Shown piece after piece: positions 1-10,809 of a DNA stretch of 64,000 bases. This stretch comes from Malania oleifera (Eukaryota > Streptophyta > Magnoliopsida > Santalales > Ximeniaceae), in contig NC_080420.1 of assembly GCF_029873635.1 (NCBI RefSeq), forward strand, positions 58,067,457 to 58,131,456, written 5' to 3'. Every line of letters begins with the position of its first letter. Position 1 is the first letter of the stretch. The position numbers were made by a program, and so were the translations under genes. The notes beneath the pieces were generated by a model, which did not search any database, was not told the origin of the DNA, and worked only from the letters and a program-made list of their open reading frames with translations.

Positions 1-655
1 AAATTCCTCGATCATACTCATTCTAAACTTTGGCAGCATCTTCTCATGGTTATTCAAGTATACGAGATGGTGGAAGTGAACATGTTGCTATTTTTCCATT
101 AACAACTTGTCAGAGCACCCGAATATGCGCCCAGAGAACATAAGCAGAGATGCCATCGAAATATATAATGAGAATGAACAAAGCATGAATGATGACAATA
201 ATGTAAATACAAATTCCTAAATTGTCCACAGATGGAACAATTCAAGAATGGTTGAAATACAAACATCGTTAATCGTAAATGAAACAAATAATTAACATGT
301 TCCATTGATTATTAATCTAGATAGTATAACTAATAATCAATTGAATATTAATTGATTTGTTTTACATTTACGATAAGACATGAATGTATAGTAATGATTA
401 TTGAATAAGTCTAAGCTTCAATGAACAAATGCATATAATGAATAAATGTTTTGATGAAAACATTATTATAAATATAACAGACACTATCCAAATATAAGAA
501 GAAATAGTCATAGGTAAGGCCCTTCTTATTTGCAAAGGGGCTTTAGGAGTGTGATTCAAAGTGAGGGGCTTTCCAAAGATTGCTAGATGGTTGGTATATT
601 CTCCCTAACATGCAGATAAATCACAACTTTCTAAACAAATAAAAAATATATATGT
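1..655. other. AT-rich non-coding sequence
   Basis: No frame with recognisable protein motifs, no RNA gene and no clear repeat boundary. The only long frame, on the minus strand, has no domain or codon pattern suggesting a protein. Confidence 0.5.
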
Positions 656-735
656 AAACCTTCTTATAATATGAAGAAGTGTAATGGCATATAACTTGCA
701 TAGTGGAGTAAAATAACAACAACAACAACAACAAC

Positions 736-777
<42 letters not shown>

Positions 778-854
778 CCTTCTTATAATATGAAGAAGTG
801 TAATGGCATATAACTTGCATAGTGGAGTAAAATAACAACAACAACAACAACAAC

Positions 855-909
<55 letters not shown>

Positions 910-910
910 G
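656..910. repeat. 119-bp tandem duplication ending in (AAC)n(AAT)n microsatellites
   Basis: A unit beginning AAACCTTCTTATAATATG at 656 recurs at 775. Each unit is about 60 bp of unique sequence followed by (AAC)n and then (AAT)n. The AAT run is longer in the second copy. The poly-Leu, poly-Tyr and poly-Cys frames over this region are by-products of the trinucleotide runs. Confidence 0.9.
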
Positions 911-1185
911 TCTGGCGAGCAAAACAGGAAGATATGCACCTCAAACAATTCAAAGAATACATATGGCTCTAAACTACTCCCTAATGCAACAATTGCAGAA
1001 ATAACTAATTTGGATTGAACACAATTACCCTCTAGGCATACACTTTCCAATAAAGGGTAAATATCACTATACAAATAGACGAAATAAAGCTAGCACACAT
1101 TATAATGGTAAGTGTATATTTTGAAATTAAAAAAAAAAAAAAAACAAGTTAAAAGAGTATCAAGAATAAAACCACCAGAACCAAG

Positions 1186-1245
1186 CCTTAAGTCCCACCA
1201 CCTAGGGTTAGCTACATGAATCTTCTTCTATGATTTTGTGAATCT
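1186..1245 (-). mobile_element. RTE-type LINE 3'-end remnant
   Basis: Read on the minus strand, this matches the 3' end of the complete LINE at 3.8-7.0 kb: an ATTCATGTAGC block, a diverged CCCTAGGTGGTGGGACT block and AAGGCTTGG, equivalent to bases 6962-7001. It is a short, severely 5'-truncated relic. No TSD was found, so the limits are approximate. Confidence 0.45.
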
Positions 1246-2323
1246 AAGGCAACATCCTCTATTAATTGGAAGGCTTTCAAATCCCTTATCACAATCTTAG
1301 TTCAAGTTTTGCGGCCAAAAGGGGGGCACTAGGGTTTACATGCCATGCAAGGGACCATGGCAGTAACTCTAATTAATTTGTCTCATACCTAAACCAGTGT
1401 TACCAGAAAATGTCGCTACCTCCTCTTTATCCTAGCTAGTTAGAATTTTTATTACAACCTACCCTTATGTGCATAATTCTACACTGTAGAATGAAATCTT
1501 CCTGAAAAATACTATAAATCAAATTTTCTGAAAACTACATATCAATATTTTCTACTGATATACTGTAAAACATGATATTTGTAAAAACAGTATAATTACT
1601 ATACTAAACTGTTATGAACTCATGTCACATGATTAAGTAATTAGATTCTCATGCTCTAAAATATGCAACTCCTACTATAATAATAATATTCTGGAAAAAC
1701 TGAATAATAAACTGATATATATACATAATTTTCTAATAAAATTTCTAAATTCCTAGCATAGCATATTTCCTTTACCTATCTAACTAGGAGGCTGGCCTCC
1801 ACTCAACTCTCGCACCCTCGGTGTACCAACCCTAAAAACTTGCATTTACATATACAAATTTCCCAATAAATCAATACACCCATATTTCCTAAAATTGCCT
1901 ATTCCTAATTTCTTGAACTATAATTTACCTGGGCTCCCAAACAGATACTTGCTTGGGTCCTCAACCCATGACTACAAGGGCCCAAAACACCCTATTCCTG
2001 AAAATATGACACCCCAAATTTATTCCGCAAAACACTAGTATATTATTGTAGAATACAAAATTTGGCCCCAAATAATACTAGTAATACTGAAAATACCTAA
2101 AAATCCACTTACCCAAAATTTGGGATGGTTCTCAAATTGCTCAAATTGAATTTCTGCCCTAGCTAGGTTGTATAGAATCTCCCTAGGATCACCATGGTAG
2201 CTTCTGATCATTGAACCGGGGAGAATCGAAACCAGAAATCTAGAGAGAAGTGAAAGAAACTATTTTCTAGAAAGAGAAAATAAGGGAGAGAGAACAATTT
2301 TCCGCGAAAAACTCATTTTTGCA

Positions 2324-2331
2324 TATTTATA
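2324..2331 (-). promoter_or_regulatory. TATA box in the 3' LTR
   Basis: TATAAATA on the minus strand, conserved in the other LTR at 12728-12735. It lies just downstream, in the direction of transcription, of the CGTCGACG-rich segment, as expected for the U3 promoter. Confidence 0.6.
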
Positions 2332-2345
2332 GGTGGCTGGCCACG

Positions 2346-2515
2346 TGGACTCATCAATGGACCAAGGCGGTTCGTCGACAAAGATGATGCCCTCGTCGAT
2401 GAAATTCAGGCCCTGAAAATAACCCATTGGTAAATTCTCATCGACGAGACACGCGTCCACATTGACGAGCCCAAGAAGACTTTTCGTCGATGAAAGCGGA
2501 GTGTTTGTCGATGAA
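2346..2515 (-). promoter_or_regulatory. Cluster of GTCGAYGA motifs in U3
   Basis: Repeated variants of TCGTCGACGA (for example TTCGTCGACA, CTCGTCGATGA, CATCGACGAG, TTCGTCGATGA) upstream of the TATA box. They correspond to the denser cluster at 12750-12960 in the 5' LTR. A regulatory role is inference from position and repetition. Confidence 0.5.
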
Positions 2516-2597
2516 GCCCTATCGCATCCCCTTTTAAAATTCTTTTTCCCTCTCTTTTCTTTATTATTTAATTCCAATATTTATCCGAGTTATTACA

Positions 2598-2612
2598 TTC
2601 TTCCTTCCTTAT
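2598..2612 (-). other. Polypurine tract next to the 3' LTR
   Basis: Read on the minus strand this is AAGGAAGGAAGAA, immediately before the LTR start TGTAATAAC. It is the expected primer site for plus-strand DNA synthesis. Confidence 0.75.
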
Positions 2613-2909
2613 AAAATTTCATTCTCGAAATTTACTATTTGTACCATACACCACTCTCTGAAGAAAATTGACTACTTATTTTATTAATTACCCTCACTTG
2701 TGGCGATGGAATACTGTGGTTACATTTAAGATCCTGTGAGATTACAAATATACTCATAAAAGAAAATTCTCCCAAAATCAAAATATTACCTATCCTATAA
2801 TCTACAATACAACTATATATGTATCACTCTACACTAAACAAACTTTGTCTTTATCTAAACAACACTAACTAATACTATAATTCATTAAATAAATGTGGGT
2901 ATTTCTATC

Positions 2910-3784
2910 TAATTTCTTCCTTAAGCTACCACGAAGCTTCTTCTATAGCTTGGTTTCTCTACAAAACTTTCACCAACTAAATTTCCTTAGTGTGCAATTC
3001 CTGTGTCTTTTAGTCTAAGATCTGTACTGGTGCTTCCTTATAGGCTAGTGAATCTTTATGCTCTATTTCTGCATAACTGATTATATGGGATGGGTTTGGG
3101 ACGTATTTCCTTAGCATGGTAACACGGAATACGTCGTGTATTTTAGACAAAGCTGGTGGCAGAGTTAGCCTGTAGGCAACCGACCCCTCTCTCTCTAGTA
3201 TCTCAAAAGGGCCAATATATCTAGGGCTCACCTTGCCCTTCTTCCCAAACCTCATAACCCCTCTTAGAGGAGCTACCTTCAATAATACCCGATCCCCCAC
3301 ATCAAATTCTAACTCCCGGTGGCGAATGTCTACATAGCTCTTCTGCTAACTCTAATTTGTATTGATTCTTTCTTTAATTAGTTGGACTTTATCATATGCC
3401 TGTTGTACCATCTCTAGACCCAAAACTCACCCCTCACCTACTTCATCCCAGAAAAGAGGCGAATGACACCTCCTACCATAAAACGCCTCGTAAGGTGTCA
3501 TGCCGATGCAGGCCTGATAGCTGTTATTGTAAGCAAATTCAACCAACAACATAAACTGGGTCCAACTCCCCCCAAAATCCAACATGCATGCATGAAGCAT
3601 ATCCTCTAATATCTGGATCTTCCTCTCAGTCTGACCATCTGTATAAGGGTGAAAAACAGTGCTAAATGCTAACTATGTTCTCATAGCCTCCTAAAAGTTT
3701 TTCCAAAATCATGAAGTAAACAAGAAATTTCAGTTTGAGACTATGGATACCGGTACACCATGGACGTGAACTATTTCCTGAACA
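2910..3784 (-). pseudogene. Integrase C-terminal half and chromodomain, chromovirus
   Basis: The second half of the gypsy integrase, continuing from 7034-7510 across the inserted LINE. Residues encoded near 3784 (EIYVQEIVHVHGVPVS) follow directly from the core on the other side. HPYTDGQTER and AYNNSYQACIGMTPYEAFYG identify the end of the integrase core. The longest open part (3010-3300) holds GPFEILEREG and LRKYVPNPSH, the usual C-terminal region. Downstream, a stop-broken stretch (about 2910-3010) still reads KVL, RNQAIEEAS, typical of a chromodomain. Several in-frame stops and a frameshift make it non-functional. Confidence 0.85.
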
Positions 3785-3799
3785 TATATTTCTACCAGT
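3785..3799. repeat. Left target-site duplication of the RTE LINE
   Basis: TATATTTCTACCAGT, matching TATATTTCTGCCAGT at 7019-7033 with one mismatch in 15. The two copies bracket the LINE exactly, and removing one copy plus the LINE rejoins the gypsy integrase. Confidence 0.88.
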
Positions 3800-4068
3800 C
3801 TAACTCTGCCTGTCATGCACTTAATGTTCTAATTTTTTCACACACAGCCGGTCCCAAGCTCGAGTTAAGGAGGAGGGTTGCGTTAGGTAGATGACAACTA
3901 GCGTAAAATTTGTCAGATAAGTATGATATGAATCCTTACCAAATATTTGCTGTGGCGTCCCCTACGAGCGACACGTTGCACTTGAACCACCCGGGTGTAG
4001 CGAAAAATGGGTGAGGGTAGGCTAGGTCGTCACCCCGAAGTGACACACCGTGTCGACACTCGGGTACG

Positions 4069-4755
4069 GTGTCAAATATACGAGGGTTCCTACATCATTC
4101 TAGACGTGAGCAGGTAAAGACGTTAGTTCAGGAAACTGGGATTAGATTAGCAACTTGGAATATAGGGACACTTATGGGTAAAAACATGGAAATTGTGGAT
4201 ACAATGATTAGAAGAAGAATTAATATAATTTGTCTTCAAGAAACTAAGTGGGTGGAGGAGAAAGCTAGAGAAATTGATAAATCAGGATTTAAACTTTGGT
4301 ACACTGTAAAAGAAAAACATAAGAATGGAGTAGACATTATTACAGACAAAAACTTAAAAGATAGCGTTGTGTATGTAACTAGAGCAAGAGATGGAATTAT
4401 AAAAATCAAGATGGTATTAGGACAACAAATAATAAATATCATTAGTGCTTATGCTCCTCAAGTTGGCTTAGCAGAAAATCTTAAGAGACAGTTTTGGGAA
4501 GATATGGATAGTATTATACAAGGCATACCAGGGACTAAGAAAATATTTATAGAAGGGGATCTGAATGTACACGTTGGAAGAGATAATAAAAATTATGAGA
4601 GGATACATAGAGGATATGGATATGGAGACAAAAATGAGTCTAGGGAGATGATCTTAGACTTTGCTATGTCATATGATTTTAGTATAATGAATACTTACTT
4701 TAAGAAGAGAGAAGAACACTTAATAACCTTTAAAAGTGGACAAAATAGAAGTTAA
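4069..4755 (+). pseudogene. LINE endonuclease domain
   Basis: The N-terminal EEP/APE-like endonuclease that nicks target DNA for target-primed reverse transcription. Visible motifs are LATWNIGTL, CLQETKW with the catalytic Glu, the SAYAPQ block and GDLNVHVG (family consensus GDFNAHVG). No ATG is evident at the domain start: the open frame begins with GTG at 4069 and the family-like region starts near 4140. A stop at 4753 followed by an inserted T run breaks the frame before the last endonuclease motif, so this copy is dead. Confidence 0.85.
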
Positions 4756-4769
4756 ATAGTTTTTTTTTT

Positions 4770-6475
4770 TTAACTAGGAGGGTAGATCGTTTATCATGCA
4801 AGGATTGTAAAGTTATTTAAGGTGAAAGCCTAACCAAACAACATAGAATCTTAGTGTTAGATATATGCATTAAAATATGGAAGAAAAAGGATAAAATAAA
4901 CCAGTGTAGGAGAACTAGATGGTAGAACCTTAAAGGAGAAAATATAATAAAATTTAAAGATAAAATGATCAAAGATGGGGATTGGACCTTCGATGAGGGG
5001 ATAGATACAAATACTCTTTGAAATAACTCTATTAAAAAGATAGCAAAAGAGATTTTAGGTGAATCAAGGGGAAGATTCTCAAATAGCAAAGAAAGTTGGT
5101 GGTGGGATAAAGATGTACAAAAAATCATAAAGACAAAAAGAATTTGGTATAAAACGTGGTAAAAATATAGAAATAGAGATAACTTTGAAAAGTATAAGGA
5201 GGCAAGAAAAGATGCAAAAAGGGTCGTTAGTAAAGCTAAATATAGATCATTTAATAGTTTGTATGATAAATTAGGTACAAAAGAAGGACAAAGAGATATA
5301 TTTAAACTTGGTAAAGCTAGAGAAAGGAAGAACAAGGACTTAGGAAATGTAAAATGTATAAAAAGTGAGGATGATATTGTCTTGGTTAAGGATGAAGATA
5401 CTAAAGAAAGATGGCGAAGTTACTTTAGTAAGTTGTTTAACGAAAACCAAATAGAAGGCTTAAACTTAGAATTGTCAAATGAGGAAAAGACTAAAAATAT
5501 AAGATTTTCGCAAAATCAGAGTTAACGAAGTTAAGTCTGCACTAAAAAAGATGAAAAATGGGAAAGCTATGGGACCAGATAACATCCCAATTGAAGTTTG
5601 GAAATGCTTGGGTGATAACGGAATTATATGGTTAACTAATTTATTTAATACAATTGTAAAAATTAAGAAAATGCCAGATGAATGGAGGAAAAGCACTTTA
5701 ATACCTATATACAAAAATTAAGGAGATATTCAAAATTGTAATAACTATCGTGGAATTAAACTTATGAGTCATACAATGAAACTATGGGAAAGAGTAGTTG
5801 AACAAAGATTAAAGTTAGAAACGAAGATCTCAGAAAATCAATTTGGTTTTATACGTGGGAGATCTACAGCAGAAGCTATTTATCTTTTAAGAAGACTAAT
5901 GAAAAAGTTTAGGAAAAGAAGAGGGACTTGCATATGATATTTATTGACCTTGAGAAAGCATATGATAGGATACCTAAGGAAGTTCTATGGTGGGTTTTAG
6001 AAAAAAAAAGGTGTATGTTGTAGGTATACTGATGTCATTAAGGATATGTACAATGGAGTAATGACTAGTGTAAAGACTATAGATGGAGAAACTAGAGAAT
6101 TTCCAATTATCATACGTGTACATTAAGGATCTACTTTGAGTCCTTATCTTTTTGCTTTAATGGTGGACTAATTGACTAAGAGTATACAAAAGGAGGTTCC
6201 ATGGTGTATGTTGTTTACAGATGATATTGTATTAATTGACGAAACTAGGGACGGAGTAGAGGTTAAGTTAGAATTATGGAGAGAAGCTTTGGAATCTAGA
6301 GGCTTTAAGAAAGTAGAAATAAAACAGAATATATGAAATGTAATTTTAGTAATGATAGGAGGAATATTGGAGACAAAGTTAAACTTGATGATGAAGAAAT
6401 AAATAGCACTTGTAGATTTCGATACCTTGGATCTATTATGCAAGCTGAAGGAGAAATTTAAGATGATGTAATGCA
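4770..6475 (+). pseudogene. LINE reverse transcriptase domain
   Basis: The connecting region (about 4770-5520) includes a KESWWWDKDVQ block and the KSEDDIVLVKDEDTKERW stretch common in RTE elements. Reverse transcriptase follows from 5520: KKMKNGKAMGPDNIPIEVWK, NNYRGIKLMSHTMKLWERV, ENQFGFIRGRST and the catalytic block [11 protein letters not shown] at about 6206. The pair of catalytic Asp residues is present. At least seven stops or frameshifts were seen (for example near 5720, 5935, 6124 and 6337), so no product is expected. Confidence 0.85.
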
Positions 6476-6962
6476 TAGAGTTAAAGCAGGTTGGGTAAAA
6501 TGGAGAAGTGCTTCAAGTGTGCTATTTGATCGTAGAATACCCCTAAAATTGAAAGGGAAGTTTTATAAGACATCTATAAGACTAGCTATACTATATGGAT
6601 TTGAATGTTGGGCGACGAAGAAACATAATATCCAAAAAGTAAAAGTTGCCAAGATGAGGATGCTTAGATAGATGAGTGGTATAACATTGAAAGATATATT
6701 AAGAAATGAACACATTTGTGGTAAGTTAGGTGTAGCTCTTATAGAAGATAAGATAAAGGAGGGACGACTCAGATGGTATAGACACTTGCAACGTAGGCCT
6801 TATAGTGCACTTGTAAGGAAGAGTGACTTAGTTACTATAGGGGGCAGTAGAAGGGGTAGGGGTAGACCTAAAATAACTTGGGAGGACATAGTGAGTAAGG
6901 ATTTAATATCCTTGAATCTATCAAAAGAAATGGTCCATGATCGCATAGTTGGCGGAAAATAA
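6471..6962 (+). pseudogene. LINE C-terminal region
   Basis: Continues the LINE ORF after reverse transcriptase. Two stretches separated by one stop (about 6669) carry LYGFECWATKK and GRLRWYRHLQRRP, then GRGRPKITWEDIV, all usual in the C-terminus of RTE proteins. It ends just before the 3' GCCGACCCC block. Confidence 0.8.
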
Positions 6963-7004
6963 TTCATATAGCCGACCCCACTTAGTGGGACTAAGGCTTG
7001 GTTT

Positions 7005-7018
7005 TGTTGTTGTTGTTG
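7005..7018 (+). repeat. (TTG)n tail of the LINE
   Basis: A short TTG microsatellite forms the 3' terminus immediately before the right TSD. RTE LINEs typically end in simple repeats of this kind instead of poly(A). Confidence 0.8.
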
Positions 7019-7033
7019 TATATTTCTGCCAGT
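7019..7033. repeat. Right target-site duplication of the RTE LINE
   Basis: TATATTTCTGCCAGT, the partner of 3785-3799. Gypsy integrase sequence resumes here. Confidence 0.88.
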
Positions 7034-7510
7034 TTGTTCATGGAATAATTGACTTTAATAGGGATGAAGTGAGCAATCTTCGTCAGATGATCAACAATCA
7101 CCCAAATAGCATTCAACCTCGGTCACACTGGAGGTAGCCCATTAACAAAATTTATAGAGACGTGATCCCATTTCTACTCTGGAATGAAGAGTGGCTGCAA
7201 CTGCCCCGTGGGTCTCTGGTGCTCAGCCTTTATCTGCTAGCACGTCAAGCACTGCTTTACAAATTTTGCAAATATCCTTCTTCATGCCGCTCCACCAAAA
7301 GGATTCCCGTAGATCCTGATACATTTTAGTACTACCTGGATGTACGGTGTATAGAGATTTGTGAGCCTCCTCCAATATAATTGTCATGATCTAGGCATCT
7401 GTAGGAACACATAGTCTAGTATGGAACCACAGGCCTCTGTCATCTGATATGTTGAAATCCTCCTTCTGTCCATCTTGCACTTTCTCTATCAACTCCGCTA
7501 ACTCTAGGTC
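7034..7510 (-). pseudogene. Integrase zinc-binding and core N-terminal part, chromovirus
   Basis: Minus-strand frames read CLTCQQIKAEHQRPTGQLQP, then a WKWDHVSINFVNGLPP-type block and VDHLTKIAHFIPIK. These are the end of the HHCC zinc finger and the first part of the integrase core with its first catalytic Asp. The frame is interrupted by stops and, at 7033, by the LINE; it resumes at 3784. Confidence 0.8.
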
Positions 7511-7573
7511 AAAATTTTGGCTAGCTTTAATCTTTTCTTGCAATGTAGGCTGAATCACGACATTAGCAATGAA

Positions 7574-8065
7574 TTACTGGTGATCATCCTCTATTAGCTC
7601 CATGCCTAATCTCTCCAAATCCATCAAAATAGGGTGTTGAATCTCCACTGCTGATAATACTGCTCCCACTGACTTTCGGCTCAATGCATTTGCCACCACA
7701 TTTGCTTTCCCTAGATGGTAGCCAATAGTGCAGTCATAATTTTTAATAAGTTCTAGACATTTTCTTTGCCTCATATTTAGCTCTTTTTGAGTGAAGAAAT
7801 ATTCTAAACTTTTGTGGTCCATAAAGACTTCACATTTCCCCCTATACAAATAATGCCTCCAAATCTTAAGAGCGTACACTACTGCAGCTAGTTCCAAATC
7901 ATGCACAAGATAATTTTTCTCATATTCTTTAAGCTGCCTAGAAGCATATGCGATAACTCTGTCATTTTGTATCAATACGTACCCAAGTCCCTTCAGGGAC
8001 GCATCATTGTATATCATGAACTCATCCTCTTCTAATGAAATAGCTAACACTAGGGTGGTGACCAA
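7574..8065 (-). pseudogene. RNase H domain, chromovirus pol
   Basis: A 163-codon open piece of pol. It contains [16 protein letters not shown] (family YCDAS, so Cys is replaced while the catalytic Asp stays), [27 protein letters not shown] and [12 protein letters not shown] (consensus ADALSR, Asp replaced by Asn). It would degrade the RNA strand during reverse transcription. It is joined to reverse transcriptase upstream through frameshifts. Confidence 0.85.
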
Positions 8066-8099
8066 CCGCTACTTCAATTCCTGAAAGCTCTGTTCATAG

Positions 8100-8960
8100 T
8101 CATCGGTCTATTCAAACCTCACATTTTTCCTAGTGAGTCACGTCAACGGGCCCAATAATCTGAAAAAACTATTAACAAAGCGTCGGTAGTAGCCTGCTAA
8201 ACCCAGAAAACTTCTAAACTCTTGGACATTCCTTGGTCTCACCCAACTCACCATTGCCTCTATCTTACTTGGGTCAACTGATATGCCGTCCTCGGAGATC
8301 ACATGACCGAGAAACGTAACCTACCTTAACTAGAATTCACATTTCTTGAATTTTGCGTACAACTTTCTTTCTCTCAATGTCTACAACACTAGCCTCAGAT
8401 GATGCTCGTGCTCCTCAAAACTCCTCGAGTAGACCAGTATATCATATATAAAAACTACAACGAACTGATCCAAAAACTGATGAAACACCCGATTCATTAA
8501 ATCCATAAATACTTCTGGTGCGTTAGTCAACCCAAATGGAATCACTAGAAACTCGTAATGCCCATATCTAGTTCGGAATGCCATCTTTGAAATATCTTCT
8601 ACCCTAACTTTCACTTGATGGTAACCCAACCGAAGGTCAATTTTAAAATATACTTGGGTCCCCTGAAGCTAATCAAACAAATAGTTGATCCTAGGAAGAG
8701 GATATTTATTCTTGACTATCAGTTTATTTATTTTCCTATAATCTATGCACATCCTCATGGTCCTATCTTTCTTCTTCACGAATAGAACTAGTGCTCCCTA
8801 GGGCAACACACTGGGCCTGATAAATCCTTTATCTAGCAATTCTTGCAATTGATCTTTCAGTTCCTTTAACTCGACTGAAGCCATTCAGTAAGGTGCTTTA
8901 GATACCGGTTTTAACCTTATTAAAAGATCCACGGTGAATTCAATTTCACGATCTAGTGGT
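8100..8960 (-). pseudogene. Reverse transcriptase, chromovirus pol
   Basis: Minus-strand frames give [33 protein letters not shown] with the first catalytic Asp, [19 protein letters not shown] and [12 protein letters not shown]. The last is the YxDD-type motif (consensus VFIDDILVYS), with one of the paired catalytic Asp changed to Tyr. Together with in-frame stops this shows the enzyme is inactive. The best open piece is 8381-8629. Confidence 0.85.
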
Positions 8961-9079
8961 AAACCAGATAATTCTTTTGGAAAAACGTCTAAAAATTTTC
9001 TAACCACAGGAATATCTACTTATTTCAGTTCTTCTTTTGGCAATTCCTTTATATAAGTAACAAATCCCTGACAACCATC

Positions 9080-9460
9080 TTAAATCAGTTTTCTCACCTG
9101 AATAGCTGACACAAGCTGTGGCGAAGCGCACACACATGAACCAATGAATTTGTATTTTTGCTTAACAGGAGGTATAATAATCACTTCTTTCAAATGACAA
9201 TCAATACTGGCATGATTAGCTGCCAACCAATCCATTTCTAATATTACATCTAACCCCTGCACGTCTAATATCACAAGATCAGCTGGTAGTACTTTTCCCT
9301 GTATAGCCACTGGAAAATCCCTAAGTACCTTCCTACACCTCACCACTGATCTAGTCGGCATAGCTACAGCTAACTCGACATCTAACAACCGTGCCTCATA
9401 CCTAGTCAATTTAGCATACCCTGATAAAAGAATGGGTGACACTTGTGTTAAACAAAACAA
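9080..9460 (-). pseudogene. Retropepsin-like protease region, chromovirus
   Basis: A 126-codon frame with DVQGLDVILEMDWLAANHAS, the characteristic second half of gypsy aspartic proteases (consensus LLGMDWLA). The upstream catalytic DSG part lies in broken sequence near 9460-9540. It would cleave the polyprotein. Confidence 0.75.
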
Positions 9461-9519
9461 CAGCTTTATACGAAAAAGCAGTAAAGGTACCTATAACTAC
9501 GTATCCAGCTGCCTCAGCG

Positions 9520-10485
9520 TCACCTAGCGTCAACATATAAACCTTCTCCGGTGTAGTGTTCCTCTGTTAGCCTCCACGAGGCGTCTAATGATCACCCTGA
9601 AATGGTCTGAGAGCTGGTGCCTGGACCGGCAATCCCTGACATGACCAAGACTTGTGCCTGGGCCTCCCATAATGATAGCAGACGTTCTCACCCATACTAC
9701 ATTCCCATGGATGCCTTTGGCCACATCTAAGACAAATAAGAATAGTCCGTCCACCATGAGGACCACTGCGCCCCATCATCCATCCCTAACTTCCTCCATA
9801 TCGGTCTCCCCTCCATGGCCCCCGGCTAGAACCCGCCTGGAAATCTTGAGGTGTGGGCCTCTTCCTCTAACTCTAAGCTGCGGCACCCCTCTGCATCTCA
9901 CTCTCGATAACGGCAGCTCAATCCACCACCTCCACGAATATCTAAGCCCAAAAACCAATGACTTACTCAAACAAATTCTTCCTTAGACCTTCCTCAAATT
10001 TCCTTACTTTCTTCTCCTTGTCTGGTGCCAAGTGTGGGGCAAATCGAGACAACTCAATAAATCGTGCTGCATATTGTGATACTATCATCTGCCCCTAAAT
10101 TTAACATAGGAATTTTACTGCCTTCGCTCTCCGAATGATAGCAGGAAAATATCACTCGAAGAATAGCTCCTTAAATTGACTCTATCAATTTAAACGACAC
10201 AAATGACACCTTCTGTTCATCTGTACATGATAACACCGCCAATGTCTCCTTAATGTCCTGAACCCAATTTTCAGCCACAATCGGGTCAGCTCCTCCAGCA
10301 AAAGATGAGGGCTTCATCCGCATAAACTGCTCGATCGTGCAACCATGCTCCCCCGAGCTCCTAGCCATCTCAACCATCACCTGCTGGGTGACGTTACGCA
10401 GTAATGCATCAAAATCTCTACCCCCCATGCTAGAAGGTCCAGCTCCGTCGCCCCTAGCATTTGTACCACTACTCCTTGGGTCCAT
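9520..10485 (-). pseudogene. Gag, chromovirus
   Basis: Starts at [12 protein letters not shown] (ATG at 10485). The N-terminal part contains [15 protein letters not shown] and [20 protein letters not shown], the retrotransposon gag signature. It is broken near 10171 and continues in other frames. Near 9640 a degenerate zinc knuckle reads CYHYGRPRHKSWSC, with the second Cys replaced by Tyr. Gag would form the particle and bind RNA. Frameshifts abolish the product. Confidence 0.82.
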
Positions 10486-10792
10486 CCTAAAAAGATGAAG
10501 AACATAATATAAGGACCCTATCTCCCACACAAATCTAATTTATTTCATCTAATTGAAATCTCATATTCATTATTAATGATCCCCCCTATTCCTAACTCAA
10601 AATTCAATCTTGTAACCTAGACACACGACTCATCAATAGTTTACTATGACTTTCCTGAAATCATCACCCTAAGAAAGACACAGAAACCACCACGTAAATC
10701 TTGTACCCAGACCACATAAGAAAAACCTCCAATCCTTTTCCTATATTCTGGTATTGTTTTCGCTGCACTCTAGAGTCTACAAAACCTAGCAA

Positions 10793-10809
10793 CCTAGGTT
10801 CTGATACCA
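10793..10809 (-). other. Primer binding site, initiator Met tRNA
   Basis: The minus strand reads TGGTATCAGAACCTAGG, matching the start of the usual TGGTATCAGAGC primer site. It lies a few bases inside the 5' LTR end (10814). Confidence 0.85.

Larger units (their letters stand above)
1500..2597 (-). repeat. 3' LTR of the chromovirus, partial
   Basis: Homologous to 11.9-13.02 kb, sharing long blocks such as GAGGCTGGCCTCCACTCAAC. It ends in TTACA at 2597, the inverted counterpart of the TGTAA start of the other LTR. Homology stops near 1500, so only about half of the 2.2-kb LTR remains and the distal (R/U5) part is deleted or replaced. Confidence 0.85.
3800..7018 (+). mobile_element. Full-length RTE-clade LINE, decayed
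   Basis: A 3.2-kb non-LTR retrotransposon. In order it has a 5'UTR (about 3800-4080), an apurinic-type endonuclease, reverse transcriptase, a C-terminal region, a short 3' end containing GCCGACCCCACTTAGTGGGA and a (TTG)n tail. Length, domain order and the TTG tail match the RTE clade. Its 5' end meets the TSD directly, so it appears untruncated. Frameshifts and stops run throughout the single ORF. It is inserted opposite to the gypsy element, in its integrase, and is therefore younger than it. Confidence 0.88.

Noticed and set aside
605-1074. Minus-strand frames with long runs of Leu, Tyr and Cys
   Set aside because: They are translations of (AAC)n/(AAT)n microsatellites in different frames.
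4817-5335. A 172-codon minus-strand frame rich in Leu/Ser/Phe
   Set aside because: It is antisense to the RTE LINE ORF, which carries the recognisable motifs.
9654-9986. A plus-strand Pro/Thr-rich frame
   Set aside because: Antisense to the chromovirus gag; no motif of its own.
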